Shown here in pieces: positions 1-11,044 of a stretch of 64,000 bases of DNA. Source of the DNA: Pegea sp. RAD2-039 (taxonomy: Eukaryota; Chordata; Thaliacea; Salpida; Salpidae); assembly GCA_034620365.1 (NCBI GenBank), contig JAQGEQ010000363.1:2294001-2358000 (forward strand). Reading direction: 5' to 3'. The notes under the pieces were generated by a model. It saw only the letters and a list, made by a program, of their open reading frames with translations, was not told the DNA's origin and made no database searches. How positions within the stretch are numbered: the first letter of the stretch is position 1; each line of letters starts with the position of its first letter. Position numbers and translations under genes: made by a program.

Positions 1-1463
1 AATTGTGTGTCACTAGAGCAGCATCATCGGCAGAAAAAAGTTTACGAACCATGTTGTGGAATGTTTTACTTTTAAATTTTAGTAAATATCTCAGTATGAA
101 TAGTTAGTCATCAAGGCGATACTGAACATCAATTTTAACATTTATGTGAAATTAGCGGTTAAAAAACGTTTTAAAGATTGATTAGACTAATTAAAATTAT
201 CGAAGTCAAATTTGGTGAGTTTTTGCGTAGACATTTCTTCATTCGAATAAAGTGTTCTTCAAAGGTTTTGCGTTATATTTAAATACAAATTTTAAAGTAA
301 CCAACTGATTTATATTTATAAAAGCAGTTGCCTATAACATAATTTATAGAGTAACAAAATTCCAAGAGTAAGTTCCAACAAAATAGTTTTAATTTATCTA
401 AGATTATGTGAGTATGTCAGCAACAGATCGAAAAACTCATAAGTTTACTTAATTGCACCTCAATTTAACTCGTGTATTTTTCTTAGTTTATGGCAAAAAT
501 ATTACTTTAAAGAGTTTAAATATACTAAAAAGTTTTATTTTAGGAAATATTATTTTTATAAAGACTTAAGAATTATATTTTGGAAGCACTGTTAATTGTA
601 ACTTAGCGATTAATATTTTAAATTGTTTTGATGAAATGCTTGACTGAACAATCGTTCAAGATATTTACTTTTTTAGGACATATCGATAATTTTAATACAA
701 TTTTTCAATAAAACTGATCTGCTTAAAATTCAAAAGGACTATGATTGTACTATTTAGAAAATTCTTCCAATTCCTTGATAAAAGATTTAAAAACTTATTT
801 TGAAAAACATGTGTTTCAATTTTTAGCTTGTTAGTATTCGACATTTTTAATTACATTCTTTTATATCTGTCTTAACCTGCCAAAAAAAATTGATTTAATG
901 TTGATAAATTTCAAATAACTTTAAATTTTCAATTATTTCCGATTTTTTACGCTCTTAATATCTTTGTAAAAAGCGTTTGCAAAAATATTTGTATGAGGTA
1001 GAAATTTGAAAAAATGAATTAACTTCGATTTATTACTTGTTTAAAACAGTTTTAATTCTTGAAAATAGTTTTAAGACTTAGTTGTAGAACTAAAAAATTG
1101 ACCATTTCATCCGTTTACAGTTTATTAAAATATTACTTTAGTTTAACACACATTTTATTGTTTAATTTATTGAGTTAATTAATCACTAAGAAGTTATATT
1201 AATTTGATCATAAACGTTATAAAATTTGTTTTTTTTATTTATTATTAATCGTTATGTTTACTTTGAACTTTAAATAGACATACTATGGAAGTCTCAATTA
1301 CTTACCTTTATGTATAAAATACATAAATATCAATGAATTGATCAAATATAAGATCAGGAAATTTAATTAAAACAACTATATTTTTTCAGTTTTTGTAAAT
1401 TTAGAAAAAAATTGATAGAAAAGATAAAAAGAAAATTAAAGTTTGTGGTTAGTAATTATTAAA
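1..1463. other. AT-rich non-coding flank
   Basis: No coding exon, RNA gene or repeat array was recognised here. The end holds a pyrimidine-rich 3' splice site (TTTTTTCAG ending at 1389) that serves the gene starting at 1464, so 1390-1463 is probably its 5' UTR. Confidence 0.5.
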
Positions 1464-2069
1464 ATGCAGGTTGGTTTAATAAAATATGTCACCTTTCTTG
1501 GAGGGGTTATAGCTGGAAAAAAAATTGCAGTCAGCTCAAATAAATTCCAGTCTAGAGCTGAACAAAATAATGACTGGGATAAAAGAGGTGCCCCAGATCA
1601 GTGCTCTTGTAGAATTAGAAAAATGTTTGTTTTGTCATACATGCCTATGAAATATGGGACTTTTATTAACCCTGAGCAGTTAAAGAACAGTGCGGTTAAA
1701 ATTGTAGAAAAAATAAAAGAAGAATGTTCAGAAGATGCATATTTTCGTTTGAAATGCACCGATTCATTTTTTGGTGATATTTTTAGAAACAATTTGGATT
1801 TTAGCAGTTCAAATTCACTATTAAATTATGACTCATATGGTAATTCCAAAGCTTTTGGAAAGTATATTACAAGATTCTCAGCTGAAGCCGAACATGAGAC
1901 TGTAGATATAATTGTTTGCCCGCATCAAATAACTGAATATTTTTTTTCTCGCTTGAAGTCAAGTGGAAGAAAAAGATATTGTAAAATCAAGTTTAAAGAA
2001 CCAACATTGTTTAAAGTATCAATATCTAAAGATGACATTGATATAATGCCAATTATATACTCTGACTAA
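1464..2069 (+). CDS. PGAM5-like pseudoenzyme, copy A
   Basis: A single-exon ORF of 201 codons, started at the ATG at 1464 because the next copy begins at the same point of the alignment. It resembles PGAM5, the mitochondrial Ser/Thr/His phosphatase of the histidine phosphatase superfamily. Landmarks are an N-terminal hydrophobic segment with glycines (KYVTFLGGVIAGKKI), a degenerate WDPNWD-type motif (NNDWDKRG), and a C-terminal block VDIIVCPHQITEYFFSRL that aligns with the PGAM5 block around its second catalytic histidine. The first catalytic RH motif is gone (strand FVLSYMPM), and the second histidine position is proline, with a histidine one residue later. The protein is shorter and more divergent than copy B. 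PGAM5 genes usually have several exons, so an intronless copy suggests an ancient retrocopy. No AATAAA was seen close downstream. The assignment rests on remembered family sequence and is moderate. Confidence 0.6.
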   Translation: MQVGLIKYVTFLGGVIAGKKIAVSSNKFQSRAEQNNDWDKRGAPDQCSCRIRKMFVLSYMPMKYGTFINPEQLKNSAVKIVEKIKEECSEDAYFRLKCTDSFFGDIFRNNLDFSSSNSLLNYDSYGNSKAFGKYITRFSAEAEHETVDIIVCPHQITEYFFSRLKSSGRKRYCKIKFKEPTLFKVSISKDDIDIMPIIYSD

Positions 2070-2485
2070 TTACTTTTAGTTGAAATAATGGTTTTGTTGA
2101 TGTTTGTATTACTGTTAATGTAAACTTATGATTGGTAAATTAAAAGTAGTCTTATTTAGTTATTAAAAAAATTACTTTGTAATTTGTAAAGTATTCTTTC
2201 AATAACTGCCACAGATTGATTGTTTATTTATAGAACAATACTGAACAAGTGGACATTACAAGTTTTTTGAGCAAAATTAAATACTTTTAAATATATTTCT
2301 GGTTACACTAGCAAGTTAATTAGTTTAGTAACATGCAAAGTTAAATTTTCATTAAAATTTTAATAAGTATTAAATATCATTTATTTTTTATGAATCCGTC
2401 AGTTTTTGTTGTTGTAACTTTCAACTAATTTGCAGACTTTCTTTGGATTATAAGCTTTATGAATATTTGATAAGTTTTTTAAATA

Positions 2486-3184
2486 ATGCATTTTGCTAGC
2501 CTGAAATACATTTCAGTGCTAGGAGGGTTTTTAGCCGGATCTAAAATTAGTCATCAAAAGATAAAATCTGATGCCAGAGCACTTCAAGTAAACTGGCCAG
2601 TAATTAAAAATCGTATTGAATGGGATAATAATTGGGACAAATTGGATAATAAAAATCGATATAATCTCAGACATGATAGAAAGAAGCATGTCTTAGTTTT
2701 TTCGTTCGGACGTGGCATTGGTGATCTTTTGGAATTTAAAGCAAAACAAATCCTTGATGGCATAGATGAAGAGCTGGATTTTGAAGCTAAGTTTAGTAAA
2801 ATTTTTATAGGGAATCAAGAACTTGGCGATGAGGTCCAAACTAGTTTTTTATCTGATACAGATGGAGTAGTTGACAGTCTAATGTTTAAACCAATTAATT
2901 TATCTGATGAAAACCCTCGAACTAAACATATTTCTCATGCATTAGGAGAGGCTGCTTTCAGGACTGTTTTTCATAGACCTGTGTTAAAAGTACAATTTGA
3001 TTATGTCGATATTGTCTTTTGTAGTCATCAGACGCTAGTTTATTTTATTCAAAGAGCTCTTCAATTACCAGCTAATGCTGAAAGCGATTTAGGTGTGGAT
3101 CTCAGTGTTGATAATTCTGTTCCTCATGTTGCTCATTTCGTAATTTATGCTAATGGCGAGGTTGAGTTTGCATTAAGAGACTAA
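2486..3184 (+). CDS. PGAM5-like pseudoenzyme, copy B
   Basis: A single-exon ORF of 232 residues, tandem to copy A and 416 bp downstream. It has an N-terminal glycine-rich hydrophobic segment (residues 7-21, KYISVLGGFLAGSKI), then WDNNWDK near residue 48. The latter matches the WDPNWD motif through which PGAM5 assembles into active multimers. The fold follows: KKHVLVFSFGRG at the first catalytic strand, AAFRTVFHRP, VDIVFCSHQTLVYFIQRALQLP, and a C-terminal HFVIYANGEVEFALRD that matches PGAM5 closely. The catalytic RH is replaced by SF and the second histidine by serine (CSH instead of CHA), so phosphatase activity is probably lost. A 3' splice site, TTTGCAG, ends at 2435, 50 nt before the ATG. 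AATAAA lies at 3469-3474. A scaffold role is plausible but inferred. Confidence 0.72.
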   Translation: MHFASLKYISVLGGFLAGSKISHQKIKSDARALQVNWPVIKNRIEWDNNWDKLDNKNRYNLRHDRKKHVLVFSFGRGIGDLLEFKAKQILDGIDEELDFEAKFSKIFIGNQELGDEVQTSFLSDTDGVVDSLMFKPINLSDENPRTKHISHALGEAAFRTVFHRPVLKVQFDYVDIVFCSHQTLVYFIQRALQLPANAESDLGVDLSVDNSVPHVAHFVIYANGEVEFALRD

Positions 3185-6100
3185 AATCAATTCCCAAAAG
3201 CCTCATTGATGAGTTTAAAATTGTAAATTATAAAATTTCTTGACATTACTAAGCTAAGAAGCTTTTCATTTACGTGTATATAGGAAAACTTTGCAGAAAC
3301 TTGATTTAGACAGCAACTTATAAAAACTGTTTGTGTCAAAGTTCTTAAAAATAAAAAAAACCTAAAAAAAACTGAGCTTCTTGTATTTTTTGCTTTGTCT
3401 GATAAGTTATCATAAAGCAAGATTTATCTATCCATTAGTTAAGTTGATGAATACAACCAGTGAAATTGAATAAAGTCTTTTTATTGTATTCACAATTTTA
3501 ATTAGGTTTGTCGAAGAATAATTGTGAGCTGATAAGCTAACACCATTTCAAGTTTGAGGTTGTTTTCCTAATTACAGTAGAATCTAACATTTAAAAAGAG
3601 ACAAACTTAGATAGAAATGTAAAGTTTTTTATTTAAAGTACTTCATTTGATAAGTTCTTTTTACTGTTGTGAATTTGTCAGTTAAACAAGCGAAAATCTA
3701 CTTTCTATATATACATTGTTTTTATTTTTAATCATTAATTAAATTTTTGTACTAAAATTTTTCGACATGGCAAAATTTTCAATACAATTTAAGAACTTTT
3801 TAAACAAAGTTTTATCTCAGTGTAGTTGGAGCTTTTATTACCCTTAATCTAGATTAATAGAGTAGAAATTATGAAGATCCAGTTGTTACTCATGCATCAC
3901 GATTTTAATCTCCATGTCAACAACGTATGTGCAGAGCATGCAGGCTGATGCAGCTACGCCCGGCTGACGTCGCAGAAGCTGTTAGAACGACACTGACTAC
4001 AGTGACAAACAGTCTACGAAGCCCTAGTTCCACTACAATCGAAGTTTCGCGTCTTTTAAAAGTGTTGTCATTAACCAGACTACCATGACCCTTCTACCCA
4101 GACTTTATATGAACCTTTCTTTGTCGCAAATATATATTCGCCCGGGACCTATCGCGTGGTAGGTGGGCTTGATAACCGCTACACTACAGACACGGACGAA
4201 ACCAACAACTAACTACCGATAAAACCAAGCTGAAAAAGCTTGTAGTACAAACGAAACTTGCTCTTAGTTTAATAGAGTGCTGAAGACTTAATTTAAATTA
4301 AATAGTGGAGAAATGTGTCATCAAAAAAGTTATTTTTAATCTTTTTAGACTAACCCTACAGATTTATTATCTGTCAAGATTTATTATTTGATACGATATG
4401 CTATTTGTAGAAAGATTGGTGATACTAGTATAACGTTTTTTGAATAAATGCAATTCGTATTTAAGATTTCCTATCCTAAATCTACGCTTATAAACCATCT
4501 TATAACCTTCTTCTGTTGTATTTTGTAACAAGTAGCAATAAGATATTGTTTTAAAATGAGTTGAAAAACAAACTAATCGATATGAATCAATGCAATGAAC
4601 TATGAAAGTTTAAGCTCATCACCAAATCAAGTAAAGACTTAGCAGCTGAGTGATTTCAGATTGAGGTTGACCAAGAATTCAGCTTAATCTACAGTCTTAG
4701 AAATAATGATCTTTGAAATTACCTACAACATAATAATTGAAAATCACTGCTAAATATCAAGGATTTTAAAAGGAGTTTAAAGCAAGAAATAACTTTTGAA
4801 ATAAATTTGTGCTTTTGAAACCTTTTTGTAGGAATATACATTGTCAAGTACAAAACTTACCAAATCTTCAAAAAATATTAATTACAAAATGTTAATTAAT
4901 TTGTCTTTATAAAATACATATTTTTATAACAGTATAATGAAAAGTCACAGCTTATATAAGAGATTTAATTTTGATTTTTTTAAATCGGTGATTTAATTAT
5001 TCCGCATTTTTATAAGAAAGTTAGACTTAATTTTTAGGCTGTCGACAGTCTAAATGTCAGTCATTAGATAAGACAGTATATAAAACAGCCATTTTAGTCT
5101 TCCGAGTTGACCAAACCCTTCAGCTAACTTGAACTATAAGAAACTAAAAATCAATAAATGTAAACAAAAGCTTAAGTTTTAGATAAAAAGGTTTTTTGTC
5201 AGTTTGCTATGTTTAATTTTATAAGCTTTTTATGTAGATTGTCGAACTTATACAATTTTATTGGTCTTAGATTTTGTTTTTTACAGTATTGAGTTGTTTG
5301 TTATAATGAACATGTTCATCTTTAATTACAAATAAAACTTTTGTTTATTCTAGTTACTTTACTATCTTCAACAATTTAAAAAATGGTTTTTACAGTCATT
5401 TAGCTTTCAATTTATGCAATTAAAGTTACTTTTCTACATTTGTATAAACAAAAAGTTTGGACCAAAGGTTTTATTTATTGTTTATAAAGTATCCAAAAAG
5501 AATTATCTTTTTATACATTAATCAGAACAATTAGTATAGAAAATACTCAAACTTAATGCATTCAAAATTCTACAATTATTAATAACTTTAAACTTGCTAT
5601 ATATATGATAAACAAAAGTGTAATTTATTAATATGTTTAATTTATTTATAAAAAACTATTTATAAACCTTTTATTAGCTAATAATAATCTGATGTTTACC
5701 AAAGTTTTTTTTTCTTAATAGCATTTAAGCAACAAATTTAAGCTTGAAATGTTTTTTAATCAGTTATGATCTTTTAGATATGCACATTGATCTCACTTTT
5801 GTAAATTAGTAAACTAATTAAAGAAAAAATAAGAAGATACTATGCAATTAAAAACTTCATAGAAGTCAACCTACTATTGTTTATTAAAATTGAGTGTATA
5901 TTTTTTGTTGAAAAATCTATTAAACAGTTTATCTTTAATGATTTCTGTTCAAAATATGAATAGTTTTTGTATAAAGCTATTATTACTTATTTATTTTAAC
6001 TAATTATTTAAATCAATTAAAATACTATTTTATTTGATAGATTCTTGTTTAGATATTATTTTATTGACTTCTTATACTAATTTAATCTATAAATATTACA

Positions 6101-6344
6101 TTTTTATTCAATTTGTAAAATTATTTTTTGTAAAAATCAATTAATTTTAATTCCTACTGTAAATGGAAATATAAAATTTTATTTCCATCATAACTTTTAT
6201 TATATATTCTTCAACTTCTGAGTATATTCTGTAAAATATTTATAAAATACTAATATCAGCATAAGTTAAAAATAGCTTTTAAATTTTTTTTCCAAGATCT
6301 TAATTTGTTTAATATCTACAAGTTTATTTGCTTGATTTGACAAG
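3185..6344. other. AT-rich intergenic region with one SINE-like insertion
   Basis: Apart from the polyadenylation signal of the upstream gene (3469-3474) and the GC-richer element at 3864-4198, I see no exon, RNA gene or tandem array. From about 4250 to 6340 the sequence is low-complexity A/T. Confidence 0.5.
3864..4198 (-). mobile_element. tRNA-Val-derived SINE-like element, copy 1
   Basis: A GC-richer island in very AT-rich sequence. Its reverse complement aligns along its length with the element at 13281-13650. Shared blocks include TGTAGCGGTTA, GGGTAGAAGGG, GTCTGGTTAATGACAA, CAGCTTCTGCGA and GCTGCATCAG. The head reads GTAGTGTAGCGGTTATCA followed by a CACGCGATAGGTCCC block. This resembles the D arm and A box, the anticodon arm and the start of the T arm of tRNA-Val, with the B box eroded. 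A short non-autonomous retroelement is the best reading. Edges are approximate. Confidence 0.62.
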
Positions 6345-9199
6345 ATGGACAAAAGTGAATTATTAGTTGATTTATCTGATGATACGATACAAGATGATTT
6401 ACCAAACAGAGAAGAGAATGATCCTATCGAAGATTTCTTCGCTCAAAAAATAAAAGAAGAAACTAAAGCTGGTTAGAAGTTTCTCATTTTTTGTTTAAGA
6501 TAAAAAAAATTTCCAAAAGTTTATTATCCTTCAAGGAAAAAAACCAATTTCTTTGTGAACAAAAACAACAAAAAATAAACTGTTTAAAGCAAAATAAACT
6601 TTCTTTATTATCAAACTACCTTCAAAAGCTTTTAAAACTTTTCAATTAACCAACTAGTAAACAACCTGCTCACCTGTAAACTACATTGTCATAGCAACTG
6701 AGTATTGTCATGCTTGAGTGCGTGGGTAGTGAAGCGAGACGAAGAAGAAAGTTTTGTGATCGCTTTAAAGTGTCTGTTACTGATATTGTTCGTTCAAACC
6801 TTTCAGCTAGTTGACTTAACGAGTGTTGTTTATTATAGAAGGGCTTGGTGAGCTAGAAATGCTATGAATTAGTAATAAGTCCGTTTTAAAAGCTGATTTT
6901 TACTGGGTTTGCTGGAAATATTAGATATTTTTGTCTGTATTTTCTTTTAGTTAAAATTTCTGTTGAATGATTTGTTTAGGAAACTTCATTTTTTTAGTAA
7001 ATTTTTTTTTGTGTAGAATTTAAATTTTCTGAATTCTGTTTGCTCCTATTGATAATTAATCAATTAAAAAGAAATGTGAGATTTCCATTTTTCTGATGGG
7101 AAACACTTGTTGTAAAAAATCTACAGCAAAAGTCAATCCCTACAACGGTAACAACCAATCAAAAAACAGTATTGTTTTCATCTTTGTTATCCACAGAGCT
7201 TCAACATGGATCTGAATGTTCATCATCTCACACCAAAACAGATCTTCCTTACATTCCACCTACTGCTGAAGCCTGGGTTGATCCCATGGAAGAATTTGAT
7301 GACATCGCCAAATATGGAATTGTTGAGGTTCTATCAACAAACACTCATCAAAATTTATCCAATCAGATTTCGTGTTTAGGTATCTGGTTCAGATGTTAAT
7401 GGTCGACCGGTAATTGTGGTTTCAGCCTGCAAATTTCCACCAGTCAACCAACTGGACCACAAACGATTTTTAACGTAAATTTTGTGCAGTAAAATTTTCT
7501 TATTTTTATCACGTGATATGTTTACAGTTACCTAAAAATCACTTTAGATGGATATGTGGAATCTGATTACAGTTTGGTTTATTTCCATCATGGTTTGAAC
7601 AGCAGCAACAAACCGTCATTCACGTGGCTTCTAGAAGCTTATAGAGAATTTGACAGAAAGTAAATTAACTTTTTATAAAGTTTCAATAAATAAGATTAAA
7701 TCTCGATCAGAATCATTCAATTTAGTTTATAAAAACTCCTCGTTCAACGCTTGTCAAGCACTTCGCGCTCTCTTTGATCCTAATCGAGTTTTTTTAAAGA
7801 TATAAAAAGAACTTGAAGAATTTGTACATCATCCACCCCTCTACTATCATCAAACTGTTCTTTAATTTCCTTAAACCAATCATCAGTATCAAGTTTGGAC
7901 GGAAGATCAAATATTGCAATTATCTTCAAGATCTTCAGGACACTATTCCTCTGCAACAGATCCACATCCCTGATGACGTCAGAAGGTATCATCATCCTCA
8001 TCTTTCAATCTTTCATCATCATGTTTCAGACACGATAGCTCTTTGATGAGTAAGATCAAAGAGAAGACTTCTGATCCAGCTCACAGTTCAGAACCAATCG
8101 CGCTTCCTTCAACTCAACAATTCGGAGTCTCCTTACTATTGTCAGTTGCATCCAAGACTTACTCTTCTTCTAAATCTTCTTTTTCAGTCTGGAAACCAAC
8201 AACCCGGGTCTTCCAGTGCCGCGAGTGATGAAGGAAACAATTGAATATCTTCAACTTAATGGTATGACTCCAAATCCTGATCTTCATCTTTGATTTGTGT
8301 CTTTGTTTAGCTCTTAATACTGAAGGAATCTTCAGAAGATCTCCATCTGCATTAGAACTGAAGGCAGTTCAGCAAAAGTACAATTTAGGAGGAAGTCATG
8401 TGAGTTGATAGAGTTAGTTACGAAATATTGAAGTTGGCATGACAACAAGACGCCTAAAAGCGCGATCGACTATTTTGTAATTTCATAAAGTTCCATAAAA
8501 TGACAAAAAAGTTATTTAAAAGTGAAAATAAAACTTTTTTTTTCTGTTTTCTTACTTAATCGATTTTCTTAAATATTAGTTGAATTTTCAGCAATATTTG
8601 AAAAATTGATTTCTGCAAATTTCTTTTTTCTTGATTTAAAATAATTAAAAACTGTTTCAATAATCACTAGATCGAATATCATGATCCTCATCTGGCGGCT
8701 TGTACGTTAAAAGCATTTTTAAGAAGACTTCCAGAGCCGTTGATGACGTTTGAAGTTTATGATTTTGTTTTAAATATCACACGTAAGTCATCATCATCAT
8801 CAATTACTAAATTCACATCGATTCAAACATTCACTCAATCAAAATCTTTCTTTTTAGATGTAGAAGTCGAAACTAGAGTCCGTGTTGTAGCTAGCATCTT
8901 ACAAAAGCTTCCTAAACATAATCTTCAACTTCTCAAATATCTTATGGACTTTCTTACTGTGGTTGCTCAAAACTCAGAAATTAACAAAATGAACTCATCA
9001 AATCTGGCAGTGGTATTTGGACCAAACCTCATCTGGTCTAAAGATCAGGTTAGTCCTTCACATCTTGATTCTACTCTTTGAATCAGAAATCTTTTTAATT
9101 TAGGAAGCCTCCCTTATGGCAATGGGACACATCAACACCTTTGTCAAATTGTTAATTGATCATCATGAACAACTTTTCTCAACTGAAACCGATTGTTGA
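6345..9199 (+). CDS. ARHGAP1: Rho GTPase-activating protein 1 (p50RhoGAP/Cdc42GAP)
   Basis: A cytosolic activator of Cdc42/Rho GTP hydrolysis. Coding exons by splice phase are 6345-6471, 7197-7327, 7380-7474, 7528-7659, 7800-7985, 8030-8140, 8188-8261, 8311-8399, 8671-8782, 8858-9048 and 9104-9199. The N-terminus ([19 protein letters not shown]) is acidic, as in p50RhoGAP. The Sec14/CRAL-TRIO-like domain follows ([51 protein letters not shown]). A proline-containing linker ends in [11 protein letters not shown], which opens the RhoGAP domain. The arginine finger is in TEGIFRRS, and the conserved [10 protein letters not shown] helix is present. The C-terminus ([16 protein letters not shown]) fits the family end. 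A second first exon exists at 7096-7147. Poly(A) signal AATAAA is at 9358-9363, so its 3' UTR overlaps that of the convergent gene at 9386. Confidence 0.95.
6640..7095 (+). promoter_or_regulatory. candidate internal promoter of ARHGAP1
   Basis: This stretch of the first intron lies upstream of the alternative first exon. Around 6700-6790 it is richer in G+C (GCGTGGGTAGTGAAGCGAGACG) than its surroundings. It carries TTGTCATAGCAACTG, a half-palindrome close to an RFX X-box. A promoter here would explain the second N-terminus; no core element was identified with confidence. Confidence 0.3.
7096..7147 (+). CDS. ARHGAP1: alternative first exon of ARHGAP1 with dual-acylation signal
   Basis: ATG at 7096 opens 17 codons reading [17 protein letters not shown] plus one base, ending at a GTAACA donor at 7148. 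It splices in phase 1 to the acceptor at 7195-7196, exactly as the upstream exon 6345-6471 does, so both give a legal ARHGAP1 protein. Gly2 followed by Asn-Thr fits an N-myristoylation site, Cys5-Cys6 fits palmitoylation, and Lys7-Lys8 adds a basic patch. This would place the GAP on membranes. Exon use is predicted from sequence only. Confidence 0.68.
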
Positions 9200-9385
9200 A
9201 ACTGTTTCTTTTTCTATTCAATCTTTTATATTCATCAGTAGAGACTTCTTTGTATTTATTGAATCTCATTTAATAATCATGTAAACAAGCGGAGGATATT
9301 TGTTGTCATCTTTTTGTGTCACGTGTTACATGGATATGTAAATTAGGTGAAAAAATGAATAAAATTAAAAAGTTTTTTAGCAATT

Positions 9386-10676
9386 TTATTTGTGAAATTT
9401 CATTAAAGTTTTTGATGGAATTACTTCTAGTTGATCTTTGGAAACCTCTGAAGATAAAATAAAGATTAAAATTGAGATTTAAAGCAGTTTTCATTTGAAA
9501 CTAACCACGTGACCGTCTTCTGCGTCATCGACTACATCTTCAATCTCTGTTTGAGATCTTCGATATCGTAATTGATAATTTTGAACTTTTGGGACATACT
9601 TTTCCAGTTTTCCTTCTGATTGCAACACTTCTATTTGTTCTGGATGATATTTAAAGACTTTTGGTACAGAATAAAGTTCCCAGATTTGTTTTTGAGGAAT
9701 TTTACTGTAAATAAATTTCTAATCTGCTTATATGCCTACAAATCGATTATCAGATTAAAAATTAATTATTTATATTCAATTATGAATCAGTGTCACTCAA
9801 AACTGAGAAAAAAATCTTTAGTGAAGAGCTATCTTCTAAAAGACACTTTTATTGCTAGTAACAGTAAAAAACTCATCAATATTTGAAAGTTATAAATTTT
9901 TAATAAGTTTAGAGAAAGTATTGATTATCAGATTTAAATCTAATTATATTTTTTGCTTTCATTGACTAGATCCCTTTAACATCTAATTATGATAATTACT
10001 GAATATTTACATGAATATTTACACCGCGGTGAATAAATTATAAAAAATAAGAAATAAATTAAAAAACAAATTGCTTAAAATCAAATGATTGAGTTTTTAT
10101 GAAATATTTGAACCATATTTTAATAAATAAACAAAAATATATCACCTGGGTAATTTATAGTCTGGATGCCCTGGTATTTTCTCCCCTTTTTTATGATAAT
10201 CAAATATAGATGTTGGAATCTCATATTCTACATCTTTAATAAAGTTGAGGCATTGACAACCTATTAAGGAATGCCAAACCTTGCCCTGGCTATGAAATGA
10301 TTGATAACCCTCAAAAGGTGGAGAAAAATTCATATGATATCTAGTTCTGCAAGAAAAGTTTGAAACTGGATAAAAATTGTTTCTTGAATTAGTGGAGCTT
10401 TAATTTTGGTATAATTGAAGATATAGAAAAATTTAAATCCAAAAAATGTGGGAAACTTATCAACTGAGGTTGATTAAAATGTATCTTCATAAAACTAATT
10501 TTAATTAGTTTAAATCTAAATCGAACAAAGATAAAAGATTATGGATTGTTGATTGCATGAAAACTTATCTTATTTTTTACTCAAAACTTGAAATACTGAT
10601 CTCACCTTGGATCCATATCTACACGAGAAGGTTTGGGCCAAGTATAATGCTCCAAATATGCTGTAGAGGTTGACAT
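9386..10676 (-). CDS. unrecognised small protein
   Basis: Four exons read on the minus strand give about 165 residues. Exon 1 begins MSTSTAYLEHYTWPKPS at 10676 (an in-frame ATG at 10706 adds ten residues). Exon 2 contains MNFSPPFEGYQSFHSQGK and ends KLP. Exon 3 contains KIPQKQIWELYSVPKVF and an acidic stretch, EIEDVVDDAEDGHV. Exon 4 ends with KTLMKFHK. Splice phases agree throughout (2, 2, 0). The composition, rich in Tyr, Pro, His and Lys without hydrophobic segments, resembles small axonemal or sperm microtubule inner proteins, but I do not recognise the family and assign no function. The last acceptor is a CAGAG site where only the second AG keeps the frame open. Its poly(A) signal (TTTATT, 9255-9260) lies inside the ARHGAP1 3' UTR. 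Confidence 0.62.
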
Positions 10677-11044
10677 TTTATTTCTTTTATTGTACAAATA
10701 TGACATTTTGATGTTGAATTATAGAAAAAGACAATTTACAAAAACTTTTTAGCTTTACTTTTACTTAAAATTCATTTCTAACATTTGAGTCTGAGACTAT
10801 TTACTCGCTATTGTGACGTCATTTCAACTTAGAAACTTGTCAGCTGATAATTTGTTCAAATTTTTCTGTTAGTTTTCTTCAAAATTAACATTTAATGAAT
10901 TTTTTGCGACTAAAACTTCTACTGATTTTAAATAATTGATTGAACTCTAAAACTTGTAGTTTAAATCTCTAAATTTTTGATTTTTAAACAAATAAAAACA
11001 AAATTTGAACTAAATATCGTTTTATTGAAATTAAATAATTGAGG

